The position numbers and the translations under genes were made by a program. A stretch of DNA of 31,608 bases from JAKQIM01 sp964633225. GTDB taxonomy: Bacteria; Chloroflexota; Anaerolineae; Anaerolineales; UBA4823. The DNA lies in NCBI GenBank assembly GCA_964633225.1, contig CAZWFQ010000042.1:1-31608 (forward strand). The letters run 5' to 3'. How positions within the stretch are numbered: the stretch's first letter is position 1; each line of letters opens with the position of its first letter. Of the stretch, positions 13,526 through 21,440 are shown in pieces. Below the pieces are notes generated by a model. The model searched no databases. It was given only the letters and a program-made list of their open reading frames with translations, and had not been told where the DNA came from.

Positions 13526-15970
13526 ATGAAAAAACGTCACATCAAATCCTGGCCTTTTATTTTGCTCTTACTGCTTATCGTCTGCCTGCTGGCTGCAGCC
13601 AGGCCAGTTCAGGCCAGCCAACAACCAGGCGACATCACCATGACCATCGAAGCAGGCTTCGATGGCAACTACAAAGAAGGCCACTGGATTCCTATCCGCG
13701 TGATCATTGAAAACAGTGGACCAAGCATCAACGCGCAGGTTGAGACCAGCATTGAACCGACAACCGGCAACCGCATCACATATGCGTATCCGGTTGAACT
13801 GCCTTCTCAGTCGCGCAAAGAAGTATTCTTGTATGCCTACCCAGATGGCTACTTTACCCAGTTGACGGTCTTGCTTGTGTCGGGCAAGGATCAACTGGCC
13901 GCGACCACTGCCACCCTGACCAACCTGACCGAAAATGACCTGTTGTTCGGCGTGATCGCATCCAGCACATCGCCTTACAATGTGCTCTCTGAACTCGACC
14001 CCAGCCAGGGCGCCGCCACCGTGGCTGAACTTTCGATTGCCAACCTGCCTGACCGCGTGCAAGCCTTGCAAGCCCTGGACGTGCTGGTGATTGCCGATGT
14101 AGATACCGGCACGCTAAGCACAGCCCAACGCCAGGCCCTGACAGCATGGATCGCCAGCGGAGGCCAATTGCTAGTGGCAGGCGGACCTGGTTGGCAAAAG
14201 ACGGCAGCCGGGCTATCTGACCTGCTGCCCATGCTCCCCACCGGCACCCAGAATTTGTTAAACCTGGCAGCCTTGCAGACATACAGTCCCGAGGCAATGG
14301 AAGACGCCGGGCAGGTGGTGGCAGCCACCGGCTCGCTGGCCGCCCAAGCCGTAACCCTGGTTGAGCAGGATGGCCTGCCTTTGGTGGTACGCCGCCCATT
14401 CGGCCAGGGCCAGGCAGTTTACCTGGCAGTGGACCCGGGCCTGAAACCGCTCAAGAACTGGGACGGGATGGTTTCTCTTTACCAGACCCTGTTCTCGTCT
14501 GTGGCAGATCAACCAGGCTGGGCCAATGGCTTTACCAACTGGTCAACGGCAGAGGAAGCCTCCGCCAGCCTGCCAGGCCTGGCACTGCCTTCGCTGGCCC
14601 TGATCTGCTGTTTCTTGGGCCTGTATGTTTTGGCACTGGGGCCAATCAATTACCTGGTACTGCGTTATCTTAAACGGTCTGAGCTGGCCTGGGTCAGCAT
14701 CCCCGTTCTGGTGGTATTCTTCAGCGGGCTGGCTTTCTTGGTCGGCAGCCTATCGCGCGGCAACCAGCCGGTAATCAATCAGATGGCAATTGTGCAAGTT
14801 TGGCCGGATGCCCCCCAGGCCATCGTACACGGATTGGCCGGGGTCTATTCTCCCCGCCGGGGAACTTACGATGCCAGGGTCAGCGGGCAATTCCTGGTCT
14901 CATCGATCCCATCCACCTACAGCCTGGCTGAACGCAGCGGCACTTTTTTGGAAAGTGAGCAGCAGGTTCTCCTGCCTGATTTTCGGATTGACGTGGGCGG
15001 GATCCGATCGCTGATGATGGAAGGCAGCGTTCCTGCCCCTGCCTTTGATAATGGCCTGGTGTTGACCATTGACGAGCACGGCGTGGTATTGAATGGCACC
15101 GTCACTAATAACAGCGACTTAAAACTCACCGACGCCGTGTTAATGTACCCAGGCGGCAGCCTGGCCATTGGCGACCTGGGGCCTGGTGATAGTTACGAAG
15201 TCAATTTGCCCCTGGTGAAAGCACAAATCGTCGGAGCACCCAACACCCCTGCGATCATACCAGGCCTGGTTACCTATACGGCCCCGCTCTATTACACGTA
15301 TTACGGTGACGATCAAACCATGACCGATATCATCGGTACAAGCGCCTATTATGACGACTATGAAGCCTACCAACGCTACCTCTTGACCAGTGCCATGCTA
15401 GACACCTACGGCGCCGTAAACGGGCGCGGCGGCGGCATCTACTTGAGCGGCTGGAATGACGATTCTCCGCTTGACGTTGGTATTGTCAACCGCTCGATCC
15501 GCACCAGCGATACCACGTTGTACCTGGTTTCGCTAATGCCACGTCTCAATCTCTCCGGCAATGTCTTGCGCCTTTCGCCCGGCATGTTCACCTGGCGCCC
15601 ACTGGGCGATATGGATTCGGGCCAGGCGAACCCTTATAGTGGTTACCTGTACCAGGGTTACTCATTCAGCCTGCAATATGCCCTCGCCATGCCAGTATCC
15701 TACAGCCACATCCGCTCGTTGACGATCAACTTAGAGAGCCCATCTGGTGCTGCGGTTACAGGTCAGGCCACAGGCGCCCAATTCCAGATCTGGGACTATA
15801 CAACCGAACAATGGGTTGATCTACCCGATCCGGGCTGGGGCAGCCATGCGATCGAGGATCCAGAGCGCTATGTCAGCCGCAGCGGTGTCATTCAACTAAC
15901 AATCTCGAACCCCAACTTGCAGTGGGTCGATTTCAGCGTCTGCGATTTCACACTAGAAGTGGAGCCTTAG
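13526..15970 (+). CDS. Large secreted/membrane-anchored protein of the MoxR operon, unknown
   Basis: I cannot name a family for this 814-residue protein. It starts with a signal peptide (KKRH, hydrophobic core, likely cleavage after VQA at ~30). An extracytoplasmic domain follows to ~350 and contains a Rossmann-like stretch (LDVLVIADVDTG, AWIASGGQLLVAGG) resembling GATase-1-like sensor domains of DUF4350-type proteins. Two close transmembrane helices lie at ~352-379 and ~388-408, joined by a short basic loop (RYLKRSE). A second extracytoplasmic domain of ~400 residues follows, rich in Tyr, Gly and beta-strand-like sequence. The architecture resembles the big membrane proteins that accompany MoxR/DUF58 genes. 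It is the first gene of the operon; the ABC ATPase follows after 9 nt. Confidence 0.7.
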   Translation: MKKRHIKSWPFILLLLLIVCLLAAARPVQASQQPGDITMTIEAGFDGNYKEGHWIPIRVIIENSGPSINAQVETSIEPTTGNRITYAYPVELPSQSRKEVFLYAYPDGYFTQLTVLLVSGKDQLAATTATLTNLTENDLLFGVIASSTSPYNVLSELDPSQGAATVAELSIANLPDRVQALQALDVLVIADVDTGTLSTAQRQALTAWIASGGQLLVAGGPGWQKTAAGLSDLLPMLPTGTQNLLNLAALQTYSPEAMEDAGQVVAATGSLAAQAVTLVEQDGLPLVVRRPFGQGQAVYLAVDPGLKPLKNWDGMVSLYQTLFSSVADQPGWANGFTNWSTAEEASASLPGLALPSLALICCFLGLYVLALGPINYLVLRYLKRSELAWVSIPVLVVFFSGLAFLVGSLSRGNQPVINQMAIVQVWPDAPQAIVHGLAGVYSPRRGTYDARVSGQFLVSSIPSTYSLAERSGTFLESEQQVLLPDFRIDVGGIRSLMMEGSVPAPAFDNGLVLTIDEHGVVLNGTVTNNSDLKLTDAVLMYPGGSLAIGDLGPGDSYEVNLPLVKAQIVGAPNTPAIIPGLVTYTAPLYYTYYGDDQTMTDIIGTSAYYDDYEAYQRYLLTSAMLDTYGAVNGRGGGIYLSGWNDDSPLDVGIVNRSIRTSDTTLYLVSLMPRLNLSGNVLRLSPGMFTWRPLGDMDSGQANPYSGYLYQGYSFSLQYALAMPVSYSHIRSLTINLESPSGAAVTGQATGAQFQIWDYTTEQWVDLPDPGWGSHAIEDPERYVSRSGVIQLTISNPNLQWVDFSVCDFTLEVEP

Positions 15971-15979
15971 AGACCGGCG

Positions 15980-16936
15980 ATGGCAGCGATCATCGAAATT
16001 CAAGACCTGGTCAAATCTTACAACGGGCGCCTGGCCGTTGATCACCTGAATTTTGCAGTGGATGAAGGCGCCATCTTTGGCTTTGTAGGCCCCAACGGCG
16101 CCGGAAAAACCACCACCATCCGGGTGATGTGTACCCTGTTACGCGCCACGCAAGGGGATATACGCGTGGCAGGGCACTCGGTGCGCAAAGAACCACGCCT
16201 GGTGCGCAAGGCAATTGGCTACATGCCCGATTTCTTTGGCGTGTACAACGATATGCTGGTATGGGAATACCTGGATTTCTTTGGCGCCTGTTACGAAATT
16301 CCACGCCCCAAGCGGGCCGGATTGGTGAAAGATTTGCTGGCCCTGGTTGATCTGACCCATCGTTTTAATGATCCCGTTGAGGGGCTCTCGCGGGGTATGA
16401 AACAACGCCTCAGCCTGGCACGCACCCTGATCCACGACCCGCAGGTGTTGATCCTGGATGAGCCAGCCTCGGGGCTTGACCCGCGAGCGCGCATCGAGAT
16501 CCGCGAACTGTTGGTCGAGCTGGCGCGCATGGGCAAAACGATATTCTTCTCCACCCACATCCTGGCAGATGTAGCCCAAATCTGCAGCCAGGTCGGCATC
16601 ATTGAGGCCGGCAAGCTGGTGGCGTGCGGTCCGCTGGAAGAACTACAGCAGCATGTGATGCCCCATCGCCAGATCCAGGTAACGGTATTGGGGCAAGCAG
16701 AACAGGCCGCAGAAATCCTCCAAAACACGCCCGGCGTGGCAAACGTCAGCCAAATGCCTGGGAACCAAAACGGTGGGCGTGTTCGTCTAGAGATTGAGTT
16801 CTTGGGCGAAGACACGGCCCTGACCGCCTTGCTGTCTACCCTGGTTCAACAAGGCATTCCAGTTGTACACTTCAGCGAAGACAGCCGCGACCTGGAAGAA
16901 GTGTTCATGCGCGCCACAAAAGGCATGGTCACATGA
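15980..16936 (+). CDS. ABC transporter ATP-binding protein (CcmA/ABC-2 type)
   Basis: This 318-residue ATPase has Walker A GPNGAGKT (37-44), signature LSRGMKQ (136-142), Walker B LILDE (157-161) and the switch histidine H193 (FSTHIL). The D-loop SGLD is also present. A C-terminal ~90-residue domain after the core (HVMPHRQIQVTVLG..., GVANV..., EEVFMR) is typical of ATPases that pair with ABC-2 permeases. The permease gene follows after 43 nt. The cargo is unknown; the operon context points to export or placement of an envelope component. Confidence 0.9.
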   Translation: MAAIIEIQDLVKSYNGRLAVDHLNFAVDEGAIFGFVGPNGAGKTTTIRVMCTLLRATQGDIRVAGHSVRKEPRLVRKAIGYMPDFFGVYNDMLVWEYLDFFGACYEIPRPKRAGLVKDLLALVDLTHRFNDPVEGLSRGMKQRLSLARTLIHDPQVLILDEPASGLDPRARIEIRELLVELARMGKTIFFSTHILADVAQICSQVGIIEAGKLVACGPLEELQQHVMPHRQIQVTVLGQAEQAAEILQNTPGVANVSQMPGNQNGGRVRLEIEFLGEDTALTALLSTLVQQGIPVVHFSEDSRDLEEVFMRATKGMVT

Positions 16937-16979
16937 ACGGAACCCATGCCGATCAAAATGCATCGAAAGAGAAGCCACG

Positions 16980-17948
16980 ATGACTGAAGCCGTTCCTGCA
17001 ACCCCTCAACCCGTTAAGCCGCGCCGTTCTTGGGCTGAGCGCCTGCGTGAAAACCCGGTGGTGCTGAAAGAGCTGCGCTCGCGGATGCGCGGCGGGCGGG
17101 CCTTCATCTTGATCACTCTGTACCTGATCGTGTTAGGCAGCCTGGTGGGGACCGTCTTCCTGGCATTTGCTGGCGCCAGCAACACCCCCGGCAGCCTGAA
17201 CATCAGCCAGGGGTTGGGAAAAACCGTTTTTGGGACCGTGGTGGGGCTGGAACTGACCATGATCTGCTTTATCGCCCCAGCGCTAACAGCAGGGTCGATT
17301 GCCGCCGAACGCGAGCGCCAGACGTATGATCTGCTGCGCACTACCCTATTGTCGGCGCGCTCGCTGGTGGTGGGCAAGCTAGGTTCGGCCCTTTCTTTCT
17401 TGCTCCTGCTGCTGATCGTGGCATTCCCGCTGCAAGGGCTGGCTTATTTGCTGGGGGGCGTGGCTCTTGAGGAAGTGGTCATCTCGTTCTTGATGCTGGT
17501 GGTCACTGCAATTGCCTTCAGCGCGGTCGGGTTGTTCGTATCCAGCTTTGCCAAAAGCGTGCTGGTTTCCACCGTGGTCAGCTACCTGATTGCAAACCTG
17601 GTCGTCTTCGGTATTCCAATCTTCATCTACATGTCGCTGGGCTTTGCGGCTGGGCTGATCTTCGGTTCCAGCAATTTAACCCTCAGCGCCACCCAAGAAT
17701 TGATCATCCAGATCGTTGGTATCATCATCGGTTGGTTCTTTGTAGCCATCAACCCCATCGCCACCGCAGTTGGCACCGAGTTGATCTTAATCGAGGAGCA
17801 AAGCGCGCTATTTGTCAGCTTGCCGCTTAATCATGGGATCAACTTACCTGTAATTTCACCCTGGATCGGGTACGTGCTGCTGTATATGATTTTTAGCTTA
17901 CTCTTGATCTGGGCGGCGATCCGTTTTGTAAAGCGCACCGAAACATAG
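16980..17948 (+). CDS. ABC-2-type transporter permease
   Basis: This 322-residue membrane protein has about six helices. A cytoplasmic N-terminus carries the motif ENPVVLKELRSRMRGGR, typical of ABC-2 permeases, before helix 1 (AFILITLYLIVLG). The interhelical segment AAERERQTYDLLRTTLLSAR is the coupling region that contacts the ATPase. The ATG at 16980 is chosen; an upstream start at 16863 would overlap the ATPase gene in another frame and encode a non-hydrophobic, Cys/Lys-rich extension. A modest GAGAAG lies upstream. It should form the membrane half of the transporter with the preceding ATPase; its stop is 6 nt before the next ATG. Confidence 0.85.
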   Translation: MTEAVPATPQPVKPRRSWAERLRENPVVLKELRSRMRGGRAFILITLYLIVLGSLVGTVFLAFAGASNTPGSLNISQGLGKTVFGTVVGLELTMICFIAPALTAGSIAAERERQTYDLLRTTLLSARSLVVGKLGSALSFLLLLLIVAFPLQGLAYLLGGVALEEVVISFLMLVVTAIAFSAVGLFVSSFAKSVLVSTVVSYLIANLVVFGIPIFIYMSLGFAAGLIFGSSNLTLSATQELIIQIVGIIIGWFFVAINPIATAVGTELILIEEQSALFVSLPLNHGINLPVISPWIGYVLLYMIFSLLLIWAAIRFVKRTET

Positions 17949-17954
17949 GCAGAT

Positions 17955-19529
17955 ATGGATCAACAGCCAGCCATGTTCAAAGAATTGATCAGCCACCTGC
18001 AGCGATGGCTGCGCTGGTTCAGGCTGCAGCGCGCCGTAAAATGGGGCGGCTATGGCCTGATCTTTGGCCTGGGCATCTCGCTGGGCGCAGCCCTGGCGAT
18101 TTTGCTGCAGGCAGGGCTGCTCAAACAAGAGTTCATCCTGGTGACGATTGGCTCTGGGCTGTTGGGAACAGCCGGGGGCATATTGACCAGCTTCCTATGG
18201 CCCATCCGGCGCCTGGAAGCGGCACGTTCCTTTGACCGCGTGTTTGGGCTGCGCGAGCGCGTCAGCACTGCGCTTGAGTTGGCTGAAGGCCGCCTGCCCC
18301 AACCCCCATCTCCTGAGCTGGCCCAACAGCAGTTAGCCGATGCCCTGGCTTCTGCCCGCCAGGTGAACGCCCGCAGCAGCCTGCCCGCCCGGCTAGATCG
18401 CATTCAGCTTGTGCTGGCTGTACTATTAGTAGCTCTGGTGACCCTGGTCATTTTGCGCGGCGACAAACTTTTCCAGGCGGCGCAGCAGCAGCGCGCCACG
18501 CAGCAAGTCATTGCCCAGCAGATCGCAGAGATCGAAGCACTGCAATCTGAGATCGAGCAGAACGACCAGCTTACCACCGAACAGAAAGAACAACTCTTGC
18601 AGCCCCTGGACCAGGCCGTCCAAGACTTGCAAAATGCAGAGACTACTGAGCAAGCTGTGTCGATCTTGACCCAAACTGAACAGCAGCTCGAAGCGCTAGA
18701 AAATACTCAGGCCCAGCAGCAAGCCCAGGCACTGCAAGATGCCGGCAACAGCCTGGAACAGCAAGAAGGCAGCCCACTGCAAGAATTTGGTCAGGAGCTG
18801 GCTGAAGGTGATTATTTGGGAGCGGCTGAAGCGTTGAGCGATATTGACCCGGCGGCGTTATCTCCAGAGGAAGCACAACAGTTGGCTGACCAGCTATCTG
18901 AAGCTGCCCAGGCGATTGAATCTTCCAACCCTAGTTTGGCCGAGCAAATGCAAGAAGCCGCCGATGCGCTCGAGCAAGGCGATACGCAGGCCGCCCAAGA
19001 AGCGCTCCAGCAGGCCTCTCAGCAGGTGGCCCAGGCCGGACAGCAAATTGCCCAGGCCGAGGCCGCCAGCCAGGCTGCCAGCCAGGTGGCNNNNNNNNNN
19101 NNNNNNNNNNNNNNNNNNNNNNNNNNNNNNNNNNNNNNNNNNNNNNNNNNNNNNNNNNNNNNNNNNNNNNNNNNNNNNNNNNNNNNNNNNTCTGGCAGCG
19201 GCGCAGGCTCTGAAGCAGGCACATCTCCCATTGGGCAGAATAACGGCCCCGGTGACGGCGGCGAGACCACCTACGAACAGATCTATGCCCCAACCCGCCT
19301 GGGCGGCGAAGAAGGCAGCCAGGTCACGCTGCCCGAAAGCGGGCAGCCCGGCGACCAGGTCACTGGACAAGGGGAGACTCAGCCCGGCCAACCCGGTACC
19401 AGCACAGTGCCCTATGTGGATGTGTACGCATCGTATGCTGAAGCGTACCGCCAGGCAATTGACAGCGGGCAGGTACCAATCTCTTTCCGCAACCTGGTAC
19501 GAGAGTATTTTAGTTCACTAGAACCCTAA
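17955..19529 (+). CDS. Membrane-anchored Gln/Ala-rich coiled-coil protein (DUF4175-like)
   Basis: Hydrophobic helices lie at ~31-53, ~57-81 and ~150-168. A cytoplasmic-type segment (RRLEAARSFDRVFGLRERVSTALELAEG) sits between the second and third. From ~170 to the gap the sequence is a long Gln/Ala/Glu-rich heptad-like coiled coil. After the 100-N gap a Gly/Ser/Gln-rich linker leads to a conserved-looking tail (YEQIYAPTRLGG, then VPYVDVYASYAEAYRQA and NLVREYF). The layout recalls DUF4175-type proteins found beside MoxR and DUF58 genes. The two sides of the gap are in the same frame, but the real length is unknown because the gap coincides with a repeat (12-nt unit at 19065-19088). Function is unknown; a scaffold in an envelope complex is a guess from context. 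Confidence 0.72.
   Translation: MDQQPAMFKELISHLQRWLRWFRLQRAVKWGGYGLIFGLGISLGAALAILLQAGLLKQEFILVTIGSGLLGTAGGILTSFLWPIRRLEAARSFDRVFGLRERVSTALELAEGRLPQPPSPELAQQQLADALASARQVNARSSLPARLDRIQLVLAVLLVALVTLVILRGDKLFQAAQQQRATQQVIAQQIAEIEALQSEIEQNDQLTTEQKEQLLQPLDQAVQDLQNAETTEQAVSILTQTEQQLEALENTQAQQQAQALQDAGNSLEQQEGSPLQEFGQELAEGDYLGAAEALSDIDPAALSPEEAQQLADQLSEAAQAIESSNPSLAEQMQEAADALEQGDTQAAQEALQQASQQVAQAGQQIAQAEAASQAASQVXXXXXXXXXXXXXXXXXXXXXXXXXXXXXXXXXXSGSGAGSEAGTSPIGQNNGPGDGGETTYEQIYAPTRLGGEEGSQVTLPESGQPGDQVTGQGETQPGQPGTSTVPYVDVYASYAEAYRQAIDSGQVPISFRNLVREYFSSLEP
19065..19088 (+). repeat. Two tandem copies of a 12-nt unit at the gap edge
   Basis: GCCAGCCAGGCT (19065-19076) is followed directly by GCCAGCCAGGTG (19077-19088), two differences, encoding ASQA-ASQV. 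The scaffold gap starts 2 nt later, suggesting that a longer tandem repeat broke the assembly. Confidence 0.6.
19091..19190. other. Scaffold gap (100 N)
   Basis: A run of exactly 100 N inside the coiled-coil gene, next to a short tandem repeat and before a Gly/Ser-rich segment. The true size is unknown. Confidence 0.98.
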
Positions 19530-19538
19530 GGAAACCGT

Positions 19539-20516
19539 ATGAGCACAGAGATTTCTGTCAACGAATTCAGTCAACGCGCCCTGAACATCGAGGCCGAAGT
19601 AGGCAAAGTCATCGTCGGACAAAACGAGGTGGTACGGCACGTGTTGGTCAGCATCCTGGCTGGCGGGCACGTACTGCTGGAGGGCGTGCCCGGCCTGGGA
19701 AAAACCATGCTTATTCGAACCCTGGGCCAGGTGTTGGACTTGAAATTCTCGCGGATCCAGTTCACGCCCGACCTGATGCCAGCCGACATCACCGGCACCG
19801 AAATATTGGCCGATCACGACGGACAGCGAGAATTTCGCTTTCAACCCGGGCCGGTCTTTGCAAACCTGGTGCTGGCCGATGAGATCAACCGTGCCACCCC
19901 CAAGACGCAATCCGCCATGCTCGAAGCCATGCAAGAGCATTCGGTGACCGTGGCTGATAAAACCTACCAGCTCGAAGAGCCCTTCTTTGTCCTGGCAACA
20001 CAGAATCCACTCGAAATGGAGGGCACATACCCCCTGCCAGAAGCTCAACTGGACCGTTTTTTCTTCAAAGTGAATGTGCCCTTTCCCAAAGCGGCTGAAT
20101 TGGTTGAGATCCTGACCCGCACGACCACCAGCAGCAATCCGGTGGCATCGTTAGCAGCTACCGGGGCCGATATCGTGGCTATGCGCAACCTAGCCCGTTC
20201 TGTTCCAATTGCTTCACATGTCAGCGAGTACGCCGCCCGCTTGAATGTAGCCACCCACCCCGATAGTCCCCAGGCGCCCCCACTGGTCAAGAAATTTGTG
20301 CGCTATGGGGCATCGCCGCGCGGCGGGCAGGCGCTCATCTTGGGGGCAAAGGTCACCGCCTTGTTGGCGGGTCGTTTCAACGTAGCCTTCGAAGATGTGC
20401 AGGCCGTTGCGCCCGCAGCCCTGCGCCACCGCCTGCTGCTCAATTTTGAAGGCCTGGCTGAAGGGATTGGCACCGATGCGGTGGTCAGCGAGCTGCTGAA
20501 AACAATAGCGGCATGA
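19539..20516 (+). CDS. MoxR-family AAA+ ATPase
   Basis: This 325-residue AAA+ protein has Walker A GVPGLGKT (49-56), Walker B LVLADEINRA (D114, E115), sensor-1 N156 (ATQNPLEMEGTYPLPEAQLDRF) and the following arginine R173. These strings are diagnostic of MoxR ATPases. Such proteins act as chaperones, often with a vWA/DUF58 partner, to mature or insert metals into target complexes. Here the DUF58 partner is the next gene, overlapping by 4 nt (ATGA at 20513-20516), so the two should be made in fixed ratio. The ribosome-binding site AAGGAA overlaps the stop codon of the preceding gene. Confidence 0.93.
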   Translation: MSTEISVNEFSQRALNIEAEVGKVIVGQNEVVRHVLVSILAGGHVLLEGVPGLGKTMLIRTLGQVLDLKFSRIQFTPDLMPADITGTEILADHDGQREFRFQPGPVFANLVLADEINRATPKTQSAMLEAMQEHSVTVADKTYQLEEPFFVLATQNPLEMEGTYPLPEAQLDRFFFKVNVPFPKAAELVEILTRTTTSSNPVASLAATGADIVAMRNLARSVPIASHVSEYAARLNVATHPDSPQAPPLVKKFVRYGASPRGGQALILGAKVTALLAGRFNVAFEDVQAVAPAALRHRLLLNFEGLAEGIGTDAVVSELLKTIAA

Positions 20517-21400
20517 TCTTTGATGAAACCACCCTCCGCAAGCTCAACCAGCTTGCGCTTGTTGCCAGCAAAGTACGCTCCGGGGTGTTGAAAGGCGAGC
20601 GCCGCTCAACCAAGCGCGGCACCAGCATTGAATTTGCCGACTATCGCGACTACACGCCAGGCGACGACCTGCGCCGGCTGGACTGGAATGTATATGCCCG
20701 CCTGGAGCGGCCCTTCATCAAACTGCTCGAAGAAGAAGAAGACCTGGCTGTTCACATCCTGATAGACGCATCAAAATCAATGGATTGGGGAGCAGAAGCC
20801 CAGCACAAGTTCAGTTATGCCCTCAAGCTGGCGGCGGCCCTGGGTGCGGTAGCCCTGGGCGCAGGAGATTACTTGACAGTCGCTGTGCTGCGCACAACCC
20901 GGGCCCTGGCTCCCGCCCAGTACGGGCCGGCGCGCGGCCAACAACACCTGATGCGCCTGCTAACCTTCCTGGAACCGCAAACATGCAGCGGGACAACCGA
21001 CTTGAACCAAATGCTGCGCGACTATACCCTGGCGGCCCGCCGCCCAGGGTTGACCTTCTTGATCAGCGATCTCTTCAGCCCGGGTGGCTTTGAGGCTGGG
21101 CTGAACCAACTGCTCTCGCGCGGGTATGACCTGAGCTTGATACACTTGCTGGCTCCCGACGAGTTGAACCCTCCCTTGGCTGGAGATTTGCGTTTGATCG
21201 ACATCGAGACGGATTTTGGCCAGGATGTTTCGCTGGATGCCGGTTTACGCGAGCTTTACCGCCGCCGCTTGCAAGCCTGGCAGAACGAGGTACAGGTAAC
21301 ATGCGGCAAACGGGGCGTACGCTACCTGCCGATTACCACCGCCTATCCCTGGGACGAGCTGGTGCTGCTAGACTTTCGTAAAGCTGGGATTGTTAAATAA
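20513..21400 (+). CDS. DUF58 (vWA-like) protein
   Basis: This 295-residue protein contains the DUF58 hallmark EFADYRDYTPGDDLRRLDW (~40-58) followed by YARLERPFIKLLEEEE. The vWA-like core follows, with a MIDAS-type motif D85-A-S87-K-S89 (ILIDASKS) and a later acidic motif (LISDLFSPGG). DUF58 proteins are the usual partners of MoxR ATPases. Unlike many family members it has no N-terminal membrane helices, so it should be cytoplasmic. It is the last gene of the operon; its stop codon lies at the edge of the terminator stem at 21399. Confidence 0.92.
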   Translation: MIFDETTLRKLNQLALVASKVRSGVLKGERRSTKRGTSIEFADYRDYTPGDDLRRLDWNVYARLERPFIKLLEEEEDLAVHILIDASKSMDWGAEAQHKFSYALKLAAALGAVALGAGDYLTVAVLRTTRALAPAQYGPARGQQHLMRLLTFLEPQTCSGTTDLNQMLRDYTLAARRPGLTFLISDLFSPGGFEAGLNQLLSRGYDLSLIHLLAPDELNPPLAGDLRLIDIETDFGQDVSLDAGLRELYRRRLQAWQNEVQVTCGKRGVRYLPITTAYPWDELVLLDFRKAGIVK

Positions 21401-21436
21401 AAAAGGACGGCGCAACCATGCACGCCGTCCTTTTTT
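21399..21436. terminator. Bidirectional intrinsic terminator
   Basis: A perfect 14-bp stem, AAAAAAGGACGGCG (21399-21412) with CGCCGTCCTTTTTT (21423-21436), and a 10-nt loop. Both ends are A/T runs, so it should stop the plus-strand operon and the minus-strand kinase operon. Confidence 0.93.
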
Positions 21437-21440
21437 ACGC

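Noticed and set aside
16863..16979. Longer N-terminus for the ABC permease
   Set aside because: It overlaps the ATPase gene out of frame; the start at 16980 gives the usual short cytoplasmic N-terminus with the ENPVVLKEL motif.
18844..19521. Alternative frame of 225 codons across the coiled-coil gene
   Set aside because: Pro/Arg-rich shadow of the Gln/Ala-rich frame; the chosen frame has consistent heptads, membrane helices and a structured tail.
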